The notes under the pieces are model-generated. The model was not told the DNA's origin, ran no database searches, and saw only the letters and a list, made by a program, of their open reading frames with translations. From the NCBI GenBank assembly GCA_003134815.1, contig PLCO01000007.1, positions 1 through 64,000 on the forward strand: 64,000 bases of DNA. Direction: 5' to 3'. Positions within the stretch are counted from its first letter, which is position 1; every line of letters begins with the position of its first letter. Source of the DNA: Acidobacteriaceae bacterium (GTDB taxonomy: Bacteria; Acidobacteriota; Terriglobia; Terriglobales; Acidobacteriaceae). Below, in pieces: positions 34,070 to 43,559 of this stretch. Both the position numbers and the translations under genes were made by a program.

Positions 34070-35995
34070 ATGGGACATAAGGAAAACGCAAAGACACAAG
34101 CGAACGCGTCAGAAGGAAACGCAACCGAGGGCGGAAACGCAACCGAGGGCGGAAACGCAACCGAGGGCGGAAACGCAACCGAGGGCGGAAACGCAACCCA
34201 GAGCGGAAACGCGACTGCGGCGACCACAAACGCTGCGGATTCGCAAGCACACTTGACCACGCCGACGCGCCTGACGGGTTCCGAAATTCTATGGGCTACG
34301 CTGGTAGGCGAGGGCGTTACTGAGGTCTTTGGCTATCCCGGCGGCGCCATTTTGCCGGCCTACGATGCGCTGCGCAAGTTTCCCATTCACCACGTATTGG
34401 TGCGGCACGAGCAAGGAGCCGCGCACATGGCCGACGGCTACGCGCGCGCATCCGGCAAGGTTGGCGTGGCTGTTGCCACGAGCGGCCCGGGCGCGACGAA
34501 TCTCGTTACGGGAATCGCCACGGCGATGCTCGATTCGATTCCCATTGTGTGCATTACCGGCAACGTGTCGAGCAAGGTGCTGGGCACGGACGCATTCCAG
34601 GAAGTGGACATTACCGGGATTACGCTGCCGGTGACGAAGCACAATTTTCTGGTGAGCAAGGCGGAAGACTTGGCGCGCGTGCTGCGCGAAGCTTTCCAAA
34701 TTGCGCGCTCGGGACGGCCGGGCCCCGTGCTGGTGGACATTACCAAGGACGCGCAGCAGGCGACGGCGGAGTTTGACTTTGAAGCTGCCAAGCCGCGCGC
34801 GTATCGCCCTCATCCCATGCTGCACGTTGACGATTCTGGATTGGCGCAGGCTGCCGAGTTGATTCGCAACTCGAAACGGCCGGTGATTCTTGCCGGTCAC
34901 GGCGTGATGGAGTCAGGCGCGATGGAGCAGATTCGCACGCTGGCCGAGCGCGCGCAGATTCCCGTGGGACTTACGCTGCTGGGGCTGGGCGGATTTCCCG
35001 CGTCGCACCCGCTGAGCCTGGGCATGATGGGGATGCACGGCGAGGCGTGGGTCAACGAGGCCATTCAGGAAGCCGACCTGCTGATCGCGTGCGGCATGCG
35101 CTTCGACGATCGCGTGACGGGCACGCTTGCAACTTATGCGACCAAAGCGAAAAAGATCCACATCGAAGTTGATCCGTCGGAGATCAATAAAAACGTAAAA
35201 GTCGATGTGGCGCTGGTGGGCGATCTGCGCGAAGTGCTGGAGCAGTTGCTGCCGCGAATCGGGTCTCGTAACAACGGGGGACGCGACGGCTCGGCGTGGC
35301 TCAAGACGATTGAGGCCAGCAAGGGCGCGGTCGCGGTGCGCGACATCAACAACCTGCCTGACTCTGGTCACTTGTACGCGGCGCACGTGATGCACGATTT
35401 GTGGCGCATTACCGGCGGCAACGCAGTTGTTGTGACTGACGTGGGCCAGCACCAGATGTGGGAGGCGCAGTACTTCCATCACGACAAGCCGCGGACGCTG
35501 ATCACTTCTGGCGGGCTGGGAACGATGGGATTCGCGCTGCCCGCGGCCATCGGCGCCAAGTTTGCCTGCCCGGAAAAAGAAGTATGGGTTGTCGCCGGCG
35601 ATGGCGGATTTCAAATGACGGCGGCGGAGCTGGCTACCATCGTGCAGGAAAAAATCAAAATCAACATTGCGATCATCAACAACGGCTATCTGGGCATGGT
35701 GCGGCAGTGGCAGGAGTTTTTCTACGAGCGCAACTACGAATCCACGCCGCTGGTGAGCCCGGATTTTGTGAAGCTGGCCGATGCGCATGGCATTCCAGGG
35801 CGCGCGGTGCGCAAGCGCTCTGAAGTGGACAGCGCGGTGAACGCGGCGCGGTCGGCGACTGGTGCGTTCTTGCTCAACTTCATGGTGGAGAAGGAAGACT
35901 CGGTGTATCCGATGATTCCTGCCGGCAGCGGACTGCATGAGATGATTCGGCGTCCCGATCACGATCCGCTGGAAGAGACCGCGGACGATAAATAG
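34070..35995 (+). CDS. ilvB: Acetolactate synthase large subunit with repeat-built N-terminal extension
   Basis: A 641-residue ThDP- and FAD-dependent enzyme, about 60 residues longer than usual. The start is set by AAGGAG 6 bases before ATG 34070. Residues 16-51 are six units of GNATEG-type sequence from an 18-bp repeat. The catalytic protein begins near residue 65 (LTGSEILWATLVGEGV), with GYPGGAILPAYDAL, the catalytic Glu in VRHEQGAAHMADGYAR, and the ThDP motif GDGGFQMTAAELAT ending INNGYLGMVRQW. It pairs with the small subunit downstream. The extension is probably disordered; its function is unknown. Confidence 0.95.
   Translation: MGHKENAKTQANASEGNATEGGNATEGGNATEGGNATEGGNATQSGNATAATTNAADSQAHLTTPTRLTGSEILWATLVGEGVTEVFGYPGGAILPAYDALRKFPIHHVLVRHEQGAAHMADGYARASGKVGVAVATSGPGATNLVTGIATAMLDSIPIVCITGNVSSKVLGTDAFQEVDITGITLPVTKHNFLVSKAEDLARVLREAFQIARSGRPGPVLVDITKDAQQATAEFDFEAAKPRAYRPHPMLHVDDSGLAQAAELIRNSKRPVILAGHGVMESGAMEQIRTLAERAQIPVGLTLLGLGGFPASHPLSLGMMGMHGEAWVNEAIQEADLLIACGMRFDDRVTGTLATYATKAKKIHIEVDPSEINKNVKVDVALVGDLREVLEQLLPRIGSRNNGGRDGSAWLKTIEASKGAVAVRDINNLPDSGHLYAAHVMHDLWRITGGNAVVVTDVGQHQMWEAQYFHHDKPRTLITSGGLGTMGFALPAAIGAKFACPEKEVWVVAGDGGFQMTAAELATIVQEKIKINIAIINNGYLGMVRQWQEFFYERNYESTPLVSPDFVKLADAHGIPGRAVRKRSEVDSAVNAARSATGAFLLNFMVEKEDSVYPMIPAGSGLHEMIRRPDHDPLEETADDK
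34115..34222 (+). repeat. 18-bp tandem repeat inside ilvB (six units)
   Basis: Four identical units GGAAACGCAACCGAGGGC, then two diverged ones (GGAAACGCAACCCAGAGC and GGAAACGCGACTGCGGCG). In frame: each encodes Gly-Asn-Ala-Thr-Glu-Gly or a variant. Confidence 0.95.
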
Positions 35996-36039
35996 GGGAC
36001 GACAAATAGAGCACGACAATTAGGAAAGTGGGTTCGATC

Positions 36040-36621
36040 ATGTTGCACACATTTGTCGCTTATGTTGAAGACCGTCCGGGCGTGCTGACGCGCGTGGCGT
36101 CGCTGTTCCGGCGGCTGAATATCAACATTAACTCGCTTACCGTGGGGCGCAGCGAGCGGCCGGGCCTGTCGCGGCTCACGCTGGTGTGCGAGGCGTCGGG
36201 CGAGGCCGGGCACCGCATCCGCGCCAGCCTGTTTAAACTGGAGAACGTTGTCGATGTGGACGACATTGCGCAGGCGCCGTCGGTAACGCGCGAACTGGCG
36301 CTGATTAAAGTTGCGGCCTCGCCGCGGAAGCGTGCGCAGATTTTCGACCTGGTCGAGGTTTTTCGCGCACGCATCGTCGATCTCACCTCTGAGTCGTTGA
36401 TGATCGAGATGACGGGCGTCGAAAGTAAGATTGAAGGGCTTATCGAAGTGCTGCGCGAGGACGATGGGCAGGTTTTGGAGATTTGCCGCAGCGGCAAGAT
36501 GACCATGCGGCGTGGCCACCACGTAAGCAGCGTCGTGAAGGCGATGGGTGTGGTAGACGGCGAGGCTGCCGAGCCGGAAGTGGAGCCTGCTGCAGACAGC
36601 GTTGCTGGCGAAGCCGGGTAG
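36040..36621 (+). CDS. ilvN: Acetolactate synthase small (regulatory) subunit
   Basis: A 193-residue protein. The N-terminal ACT domain starts FVAYVEDRPGVLTRVASLF and continues ININSLTVGRSE, the valine-binding region; the C-terminal domain contains the DLTSESLMIEMTG pattern. The start at ATG 36040 fits the family (MLHTFVAYVEDRPG); a GTG at 36028 is an alternative. A Glu/Ala-rich tail of about 25 residues extends the usual length. It follows ilvB by 44 bp. Also known as ilvH in other species. Confidence 0.93.
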   Translation: MLHTFVAYVEDRPGVLTRVASLFRRLNININSLTVGRSERPGLSRLTLVCEASGEAGHRIRASLFKLENVVDVDDIAQAPSVTRELALIKVAASPRKRAQIFDLVEVFRARIVDLTSESLMIEMTGVESKIEGLIEVLREDDGQVLEICRSGKMTMRRGHHVSSVVKAMGVVDGEAAEPEVEPAADSVAGEAG

Positions 36622-36692
36622 GGGAAGGTCGTCGTGCCCAGTAATAACGGGCGAGAACATGGGTTATGATTCTGGCTTGAGAGGAAAGATGG

Positions 36693-37310
36693 ATGAACGC
36701 TGACGAGAAAGCCTGCCCTGTCTGCGGTGAGACCATCAAGGCCGTCGCGATCAAGTGCCGTTTCTGCAATACGGACCTGACTGCTTATGCCGCGACAAAG
36801 GACCTGGAAACCGAAAAAATTCTGTTCACCGGGCACCCGGCGATCATCTATACCGTCGGACAGTTAATGCCCTTTGTCGTGGTAATTGCGGTAACGATTC
36901 TGGTTGGGTATCTGATGCAGGCCGGGTATGTTGAGAGTTCCGATCGAAATGTTGCTTATTTGAGCCTGTTTTTTCTGGTGACGTGCGCGGCAATCGGCAT
37001 CCATTACTTCATCAAGAGCAGAAGTATTCATTATGAGATCACCACGCAGCGGATCAAACTGGAGCACGGTCTGCTTTCGAAAGTCCAAGAATCTCTGGAG
37101 CTGTTCCGCATCGATCATTTTGAATTGCGCAAGCCGCTGGGGAAGCGGTTGCTCGGACAGGCATCGTTGCATCTGTTCTCCTCCGATGCGGAATTGGAGA
37201 ACTTTTCAATCTATGGAGTACCTAACCTGGAGTCTCTCGCGGATGAAATGCGGAACTGCCAGCTTCGTGAGCGCACGCGCCGGGGGTTAACGACATTTGT
37301 AAGGGCTTAG
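36693..37310 (+). CDS. Zinc-ribbon and PH-like (DUF304 type) membrane protein
   Basis: A 205-residue protein. The N-terminal zinc ribbon has CPVC and CRFC (residues 8-28). Two TM helices follow (about 55-80 and 92-112), then a bacterial PH-2/DUF304 domain (about 120-185: [38 protein letters not shown]). A ribosome-binding site (AGAGG) is in place. It sits between ilvN and ilvC in the same direction and is likely cotranscribed, with no known link to amino-acid synthesis. Role unknown; such proteins are membrane-associated. Confidence 0.75.
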   Translation: MNADEKACPVCGETIKAVAIKCRFCNTDLTAYAATKDLETEKILFTGHPAIIYTVGQLMPFVVVIAVTILVGYLMQAGYVESSDRNVAYLSLFFLVTCAAIGIHYFIKSRSIHYEITTQRIKLEHGLLSKVQESLELFRIDHFELRKPLGKRLLGQASLHLFSSDAELENFSIYGVPNLESLADEMRNCQLRERTRRGLTTFVRA

Positions 37311-37334
37311 GCTGGAAAGCCCCGCCCCTCTTAA

Positions 37335-38495
<1,161 letters not shown>

Positions 38496-38500
38496 AAGAC

Positions 38501-38539
38501 AGCTTCCAGCTATTAGCTGTTAGCTGCTAGCTGGAGGCT
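38501..38539. repeat. 7-bp-period array after ilvC
   Basis: CAGCTAT, TAGCTGT, TAGCTGC, TAGCTGG (7-bp period), flanked by near-complementary arms AGCTTCCAGCT and AGCTGGAGGCT, so it can also fold as a hairpin. It could act as the 3' end of the leu-ilv transcript, but no U-tract follows. Confidence 0.65.
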
Positions 38540-38553
38540 CACTCAATTGATAG

Positions 38554-38620
38554 TTCCGCAAATAGACGTCACCCTGCGCGGAGCGAGGCGAAGTCGAAAG
38601 ACCTGCGGTTGCTTTTCAGC
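38554..38620. repeat. Dispersed repeat of the GTCACCCTG..GAAAGACCTGCGG type
   Basis: The phrase GTCACCCTGCGCGGAGCGAG followed by GCGAAGTCGAAAGACCTGCGG resembles a repeat I recall as widespread between genes in Acidobacteria (GTCATTCTGAGCGAAG..GAAGGACCTGC). It lies at the left edge of the AT-rich island, after the ilvC transcript, and may mark an integration boundary. Confidence 0.5.
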
Positions 38621-38639
38621 CAATGAGTAGAAGCACTCT

Positions 38640-39401
38640 TTACTCCCACCAGTTTTCCTTTGTGAAGTCCGGCTCTTCACTGTTGCATACGGGAAACTGC
38701 TCGACCAGAGCTTTTCGGTTTTGATCGACCAAAGGTTTGGTTTGTTCGAGGAAATCGAACGATTCCTGCGGATCCGATGCAAGGAAGAAACTCCACTTTT
38801 CGGACTCTCTCCAGTCATTTTTGTGTTTCCCTGCCTCTTTCTGTTGCTCCGCATAGCCCAAGACCGAGTCCTTGCCAAGAACCTCTTCAGAAACTTTCTT
38901 GGAGGCCAGTACAGCTTCATGTTCTGCGGGCAAACCCCACGGGAGAGAATTGTTTTCTTTTATTGTGCGAATTTGTCTAATTGCATCGTTCGCCATATAC
39001 ACCTTATAACTGAATCCATATTGCATAAAATGCTGCAACTCATGAGCAATGGTTATGACAGTTCCTGTTGTAGACTGGCAGACTCTATGCGTCAAGTAAA
39101 TCAAAATATCGTACGTCCTGTCTTGACTGTCTCGAAGTCGTTCGATAATATCGCTCGGCAAACGAAAGTCGAATCCCAAGGCCGATGTCGGAAACTGTGT
39201 CGGGTAAAAGAACCCACAACAGCCCTCGCCAAAGCATCTGGTAAACTCCGGGCGCTCCATATTATCGAAGATGCAAATGAGCGATTGATGCGGAAGTCGA
39301 AAACATCCGAGAACCTTCTGGCAAAGCGACTCCAAGCCAGTTTCATTGGAACCGTAGAAAAAGTCCAGTTTCGGCATCAATCCCGATTCGTTTGTTGGCA
39401 T
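38640..39401 (-). CDS. Putative zinc metallopeptidase (HExxH protein) in AT-rich island
   Basis: A 253-residue soluble protein. VITIAHELQHFMQYG supplies an HExxH site at residues 120-124, and a downstream PAEHEA (about 158-163) could give the third metal ligand, as in gluzincins/IrrE-like proteins. Before it is a Cys-rich stretch FGEGCCGFF. No known family recognised. AGGATAATAAT precedes the ATG. Codon usage and low GC differ strongly from the neighbours, indicating recent transfer. The next gene upstream (39471) is in the same direction. Confidence 0.6.
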   Translation of the reverse strand: MPTNESGLMPKLDFFYGSNETGLESLCQKVLGCFRLPHQSLICIFDNMERPEFTRCFGEGCCGFFYPTQFPTSALGFDFRLPSDIIERLRDSQDRTYDILIYLTHRVCQSTTGTVITIAHELQHFMQYGFSYKVYMANDAIRQIRTIKENNSLPWGLPAEHEAVLASKKVSEEVLGKDSVLGYAEQQKEAGKHKNDWRESEKWSFFLASDPQESFDFLEQTKPLVDQNRKALVEQFPVCNSEEPDFTKENWWE

Positions 39402-39470
39402 ATTATTATCCTCGATCTCACCGCGTGGGAAAGTAATTCTCGATTTGAAAATCGTGGTTGCGTAGAAATT

Positions 39471-40145
39471 TCATCTCGGTCTTGATATCTGGTTATAGGC
39501 CTCAAGAAACAAAGATTTTCGTTCTGCGGCAACATCTGCTTTGGTTAATCCGTTTACGCTCTTGAAGGCATCTGCGTATACCGAATTCTTGAAGCAGAAC
39601 TCTATGAATTCTTCGTTATAGTCGCCAACATCGACAGATTCGACAACGCGGGAATACCATACAGCAGGCAAAGACAGGACCAACAAAAGTATTACAGGAA
39701 CCAAGTTGTTCCAATCCTTCCAAATCCCAAGTCCAAAGCTGCATATGGCAACTAAAACCATGTAAATAGTGCTCTGTTTACGTCGGTGCGCTACGATCTT
39801 TGCGCATTGGTCGCAATGTGGAATCTTGATAGATAGGTAATCGTGGCGGGTGTGCGTGAACCTAAAATGCCTGTGGGATAAGGAATTAAAATTGACGTCG
39901 TTAACAATATCAGTTCGAAGGCACCCCGGGCACATTTGGGGGAATATAATCCCATATGATCGTCGCGGGACTACCACACTAACACCCGATTTGCCCTTAT
40001 TTGTTTGCGGCGATTCGTTCGCTCTTTTATACAACTCCTGCATCAACGCAATGCGAGCATCGGGTATGATGCCATCACACTCCTCGGAAAGTTGAAGTAG
40101 CTCTCCATCCGTCATCTGAGAGTATGTCTTCGCGAAGTCTTCCAT
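39471..40145 (-). CDS. Two-TM zinc-ribbon membrane protein in AT-rich island
   Basis: A 224-residue protein. The N-terminal helix pair (YSQMTDGELLQLSEECDGI..ARIALMQELYKR) resembles acidic helical motifs seen in some bacterial zinc-ribbon proteins. CPGC (about 92) and CDQC (about 132) could bind zinc, followed by a two-helix TM hairpin (about 148-186) and an acidic, Phe-rich C-terminus. The start was taken at ATG 40145; TTG at 40157 is an alternative. It lies 70 bp before the zinc-peptidase gene and is probably expressed with it. Unknown function. Confidence 0.55.
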   Translation of the reverse strand: MEDFAKTYSQMTDGELLQLSEECDGIIPDARIALMQELYKRANESPQTNKGKSGVSVVVPRRSYGIIFPQMCPGCLRTDIVNDVNFNSLSHRHFRFTHTRHDYLSIKIPHCDQCAKIVAHRRKQSTIYMVLVAICSFGLGIWKDWNNLVPVILLLVLSLPAVWYSRVVESVDVGDYNEEFIEFCFKNSVYADAFKSVNGLTKADVAAERKSLFLEAYNQISRPR

Positions 40146-40227
40146 TTTCTCACTCAAAGTTGCAATGCAAGCACTGTAAGACGAATTATACCCAGCTTCG
40201 TTTTTTGTTCGCCAACTTCGCCTTTAC

Positions 40228-40274
40228 ATGTTGCATGAAACAATTGTTCTGTTGTATCATGTTTCATGAAACAT
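40228..40274 (+). promoter_or_regulatory. Twin palindromic operator and promoter of mazEF
   Basis: ATGTTTCATGAAACAT (40259-40274) is a perfect 16-bp palindrome. A second copy with one mismatch (TGTTGCATGAAACA) is centred 31 bp upstream, about three helical turns. A plausible promoter, TTGCAT (40231-40236) and TATCAT (40255-40260) with 18-bp spacing, is interleaved with them. The downstream palindrome covers the first start codon of mazE, so autorepression by MazE-MazF is likely and the transcript would have little or no leader. Confidence 0.65.
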
Positions 40275-40496
40275 ATGCCGACGACAAAGAGTTCCGTCAC
40301 AATCCGGGTCCGAAAGCACCGCGAGCAGCTCCGCGCCGCGGGGCTGCGTCCAGTACAGTTTTGGCTGCCGGATACTTCATCGGAGAGTTTCCGCAAGAAG
40401 TGCGAGCGCGAGTCGCTGTTGCTGGCGAACGATCCGCTCGAGGCCGAAACCCTCGCATGGGTCGCTGAGGTCGCCGACACGGACGGATGGGTATGA
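40266..40496 (+). CDS. mazE: MazE-family antitoxin (DUF3018 type)
   Basis: A 76-residue protein: SSVTIRVRKHREQLRAAGLR, then PVQFWLPDTSSESFRKKCERE and a C-terminal acidic region (LEAETLAWVAEV). This matches the MazE-like antitoxin family DUF3018 that partners PemK/MazF toxins: N-terminal DNA-binding part and C-terminal toxin-wrapping part. Start is ATG 40266 or ATG 40275. Its TGA overlaps the toxin ATG as ATGA, so the two are translationally coupled. Confidence 0.82.
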   Translation: MKHMPTTKSSVTIRVRKHREQLRAAGLRPVQFWLPDTSSESFRKKCERESLLLANDPLEAETLAWVAEVADTDGWV

Positions 40497-40816
40497 AACG
40501 CGGCGATCTGATCCCGGTGGTATTAGCGGGAGCGTACGGCAAACCAAGGCCCGCTCTGGTGATTCAATCGGATCTTTTCGCGCACCATCCTTCGGTCACG
40601 ATTCTTCCAGTCACCACTGAAATGCGGCCGATCGAGACATTTCGAATTTCTGTCAGCCCTTCATCGCGGAATGGACTTCGCGCTGCGTCGCAGATCATGG
40701 TGGACAAGGCGCACACCATTCCGCGCGACAAGGCCGGCGCCCCTTTCGGCGAGCTGGAACCGCGCACGCTCAAGGTTGTGGACCGCGCGCTCGCCGTCTT
40801 CCTCGGATTGGGCTGA
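40493..40816 (+). CDS. mazF: MazF/PemK-type toxin endoribonuclease
   Basis: A 107-residue protein beginning MKRGDLIPVVL; ATG 40493 was chosen over 40487 because of the ATGA overlap with the antitoxin gene. It shows the family pattern GDLI, KPRPALVIQSD, SVTILPVTTE, then AASQIMVDKAHTIPRDK (with the catalytic Ser/Thr-Arg positions) and a helical C-terminus. These toxins cut mRNA at short motifs when freed from the antitoxin. It directly precedes mraY, with about 100 bp between. Confidence 0.88.
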   Translation: MKRGDLIPVVLAGAYGKPRPALVIQSDLFAHHPSVTILPVTTEMRPIETFRISVSPSSRNGLRAASQIMVDKAHTIPRDKAGAPFGELEPRTLKVVDRALAVFLGLG

Positions 40817-40914
40817 GTTCCGCTCGGCGCGAACCTTTCCAGGTATCCTTTGTGAGGTTCGCCGCCTTGTAGAATCAACCTGAAACTCCGCCCCGATCCG
40901 GCTTGGGAGGCTTC

Positions 40915-42051
40915 TTGCTTTACTGGCTGCTCTACGAAAAGCTGTTTCCGTTCTTTCACCCGTTCCGGATCTTCCGCTACCTGACGTTTCGTACTGCGTT
41001 TGCCTCGCTGACGGCGATGCTGATTGCGCTCTTCATCGGGCCGTACGTGATCCAAAAGCTGCGCGAGTTCCAGATCGGGCAGTTTGTGCGCGACGACGGA
41101 CCTCAGTCGCACCTGAAAAAAACGGGAACGCCGACGATGGGCGGGGTGCTGATCTGCATCGCCATTCTGCTGCCCACGGTGCTTTGGTCCGACCCGGCGA
41201 ATCCGCTGGTGTGGATCGTTGTCTTTTCCACGCTTGCGTATGGCGCGATCGGGTTTGCGGATGACTACATCAAAGTGGTGAAGCGGCGGAGCCTGGGCTT
41301 GACGGCGCGGGCCAAGCTGCTGTGGCAAGGGCTGGCCGGAGTCGTGGTGGCTGTGGCGCTGGTGGTGCTGGACCAGTTCGACGTGTTTTCAACGCGCCTG
41401 TCGGTTCCGTTTATCAAAAGTCTGCACCCGACCCTAATGTGGCACGTGTGGCCCAGCACCCTGCCGCACATGGCGCTATTTGCATTTGCGCCGTTCGTTT
41501 TGTGGGTGGTGCTGTGGCTGGTGGGAACGTCGAACGCCGTGAACTTGACCGACGGGCTCGACGGGTTGGCCATCGGCTGTACCATCATCGCCGCCGCCGC
41601 GTTGGCGGCGCTTACTTACATCAGCGGCAACGTGGTCTTCGCGGACTACCTGGAATTGCAGCGCATGCCGATGGTGGGCGAACTCGCGGTCTTCTGCGGG
41701 TCGATGGTGGGCGCATCGATCGGATTTCTCTGGTACAACGCGCATCCCGCCGAGATTTTTATGGGCGACGTGGGCTCGCTGGCGCTGGGCGGGGCCATCG
41801 GCACGGTGGCCATCATCATCCGCCAGGAGCTGCTGCTGCCGTTTATCGGCGGAGTCTTCATTCTTGAAGCAGTTTCGGTGATTCTGCAGGTGGGCAGCTA
41901 CAAACTGCGCAAGAAGCGCATCTTCAAAATGGCGCCGCTGCACCACCACTTCGAGCAGTTGGGCTGGAGCGAGTCCAAGGTGATCGTGCGCTTCTGGATC
42001 GGCGCCCTGGTGTTTGCATTGTTTGCACTCACAACGCTGAAATTGCGCTAG
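40915..42051 (+). CDS. mraY: Phospho-N-acetylmuramoyl-pentapeptide transferase
   Basis: A 378-residue integral membrane enzyme forming lipid I. TTG 40915 is proposed because GGGAGG ends 4 bases upstream and the product then begins MLYWLLYEKLFP, like other MraY proteins; the frame is open to TTG 40903. Motifs: TPTMGG, FADDYIKV (Asp-Asp pair), NAVNLTDGLDGLA, MGDVGSLALGG and PLHHHFEQLGW. Ten TM helices expected. Leads mraY-murD-ftsW-murG. The usual upstream genes (murE, murF, ftsI) are not here. Confidence 0.95.
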   Translation: MLYWLLYEKLFPFFHPFRIFRYLTFRTAFASLTAMLIALFIGPYVIQKLREFQIGQFVRDDGPQSHLKKTGTPTMGGVLICIAILLPTVLWSDPANPLVWIVVFSTLAYGAIGFADDYIKVVKRRSLGLTARAKLLWQGLAGVVVAVALVVLDQFDVFSTRLSVPFIKSLHPTLMWHVWPSTLPHMALFAFAPFVLWVVLWLVGTSNAVNLTDGLDGLAIGCTIIAAAALAALTYISGNVVFADYLELQRMPMVGELAVFCGSMVGASIGFLWYNAHPAEIFMGDVGSLALGGAIGTVAIIIRQELLLPFIGGVFILEAVSVILQVGSYKLRKKRIFKMAPLHHHFEQLGWSESKVIVRFWIGALVFALFALTTLKLR

Positions 42052-42144
42052 CCGCGCGCACGCCGCATCCCCCGCGGTGCACAATAAAGTTGGTGGCGTT
42101 TCGTCAGCAGCGGGCACTTCGTCAGGAACAAGCGTTTGGAACAA

Positions 42145-43539
42145 ATGATGGAATTGAAGGGCAAAAAGGTTCTGGTCGTGGGCCTGGGCAAGTCCGGGCT
42201 GGCGGCGGCACTGTTTTTGCGCCACAAGGGCGCGCAGGTGACCGTTTCCGATATCCGCTCGGCCGAGTCGTTGGCTAAGGAGATTCCGGCGCTGCTCGAT
42301 GAAGGAATCAATGTGGAGGCGGGCGGCCACGGCCTGTTGACGTTTCGCCGACAGGATCTGATTGTGGTGAGCCCCGGCGTGCCTCTGAATACGCCGGAGC
42401 TGGTGCAAGCCAAGAGCTTTGGCCGCCCGGTGATCGGCGAGCTGGAACTGGCGGCGCGCTTCCTGAAGGGACGGATTCTGGCCATCACCGGATCGAATGG
42501 GAAAACGACCACGACGGCGCTCGCCGGCGAGATTCTGAAGGAAGCCGGCTACCCAATACTGGTTGCCGGAAATATCGGCGTGCCAGTGATTGGTTTGATT
42601 GACGAAAGCACGGACGACTCGTGGTCGGTGCTTGAGGTTTCAAGCTTCCAACTGGAGAGCACGGAAGAGTTCCATCCACGGATTGCCGTCATTTTGAACA
42701 TCACGCCGGACCATCTCGATCGACATGGGAGCTTTGAAAATTATGCGCTGGCAAAGGAGCGGATCTTCGCCAAGCAGGATGCAGGCGACTGCCTGGTGCT
42801 GAACGCCGACAATGCCCGCACTGCAGAAGCAGCGGCCCGCACGCACGCTTCGGTTTATTGGTTCTCGGCGAAGCATGAAGTGAAACAGGGAGCATGGGTT
42901 GAAAACGGCAACGTAGTCTACCGGTCAGGACCGGATGCGGGGCCGGACGCGGCGATCGAAACGATTTTGTCGGTCGCAAAAATTCCGCTCAAGGGTATGC
43001 ACAACGTGGAGAACGTGCTGGCAGCGGTGTGCGCGGCACGGCTGGCGGGTGTGCCTGCCAACTTAATTGCGCGTGCAGTTGAGAAGTTCCAGGCGGTTGA
43101 GCATCGCCTTGAGTTCGTGGCCACCGTCAATGGCGTTGAGTTCTACAACGATTCAAAGGCCACCAACGTGGATGCAACCGCGAAAGCCGTTGCTGCGTTT
43201 CCTGGCGGAATTCATTTGATTCTTGGCGGCAAGGACAAGGGATCGGACTATTCCGAGCTCGCGCCGCTGCTGCGTGAGCGAGTGCGCGCTGTCTACACCA
43301 TCGGCGCGGCCGCGGCAAAAATCGAATCGCAACTGCGCGGAGCGGTGACCATCCGCTCCTGCGGGACGCTGGCGACCGCGGTGAGCGCCGCTGTTGTTGA
43401 GGCGCGGCCCGGCGATGTGGTGCTGCTGGCGCCGGCTTGCTCCAGCTTCGATCAGTTTGAGAATTACGAGCATCGCGGGAATGTCTTCAAGCAACTGGTT
43501 GCGGAGCAAAAAGATTGGAAGCTGAACGAGAACGTATAG
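42145..43539 (+). CDS. murD: UDP-N-acetylmuramoylalanine--D-glutamate ligase
   Basis: A 464-residue ligase adding D-Glu to UDP-MurNAc-L-Ala. Rossmann-like N-domain (KVLVVGLGKSGLAAALFL), ATP loop GSNGKTTTTAL (Lys at about 118), LEVSSFQLE and NITPDHLDRHGS, then the C-terminal domain with NDSKATNVDATAKAV and GGKDKG. Length normal. The start is the first of two adjacent ATGs (42145); TTG 42136 also possible. Cytoplasmic; 93 bp after mraY. Confidence 0.96.
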   Translation: MMELKGKKVLVVGLGKSGLAAALFLRHKGAQVTVSDIRSAESLAKEIPALLDEGINVEAGGHGLLTFRRQDLIVVSPGVPLNTPELVQAKSFGRPVIGELELAARFLKGRILAITGSNGKTTTTALAGEILKEAGYPILVAGNIGVPVIGLIDESTDDSWSVLEVSSFQLESTEEFHPRIAVILNITPDHLDRHGSFENYALAKERIFAKQDAGDCLVLNADNARTAEAAARTHASVYWFSAKHEVKQGAWVENGNVVYRSGPDAGPDAAIETILSVAKIPLKGMHNVENVLAAVCAARLAGVPANLIARAVEKFQAVEHRLEFVATVNGVEFYNDSKATNVDATAKAVAAFPGGIHLILGGKDKGSDYSELAPLLRERVRAVYTIGAAAAKIESQLRGAVTIRSCGTLATAVSAAVVEARPGDVVLLAPACSSFDQFENYEHRGNVFKQLVAEQKDWKLNENV

Positions 43540-43559
43540 GCGAAATCGAGTAGGAACTT

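Noticed and set aside
34115-34222. CRISPR-like regular repeat array
   Set aside because: The 18-bp units are directly adjacent with no spacers and are in frame within ilvB; there are no cas genes.
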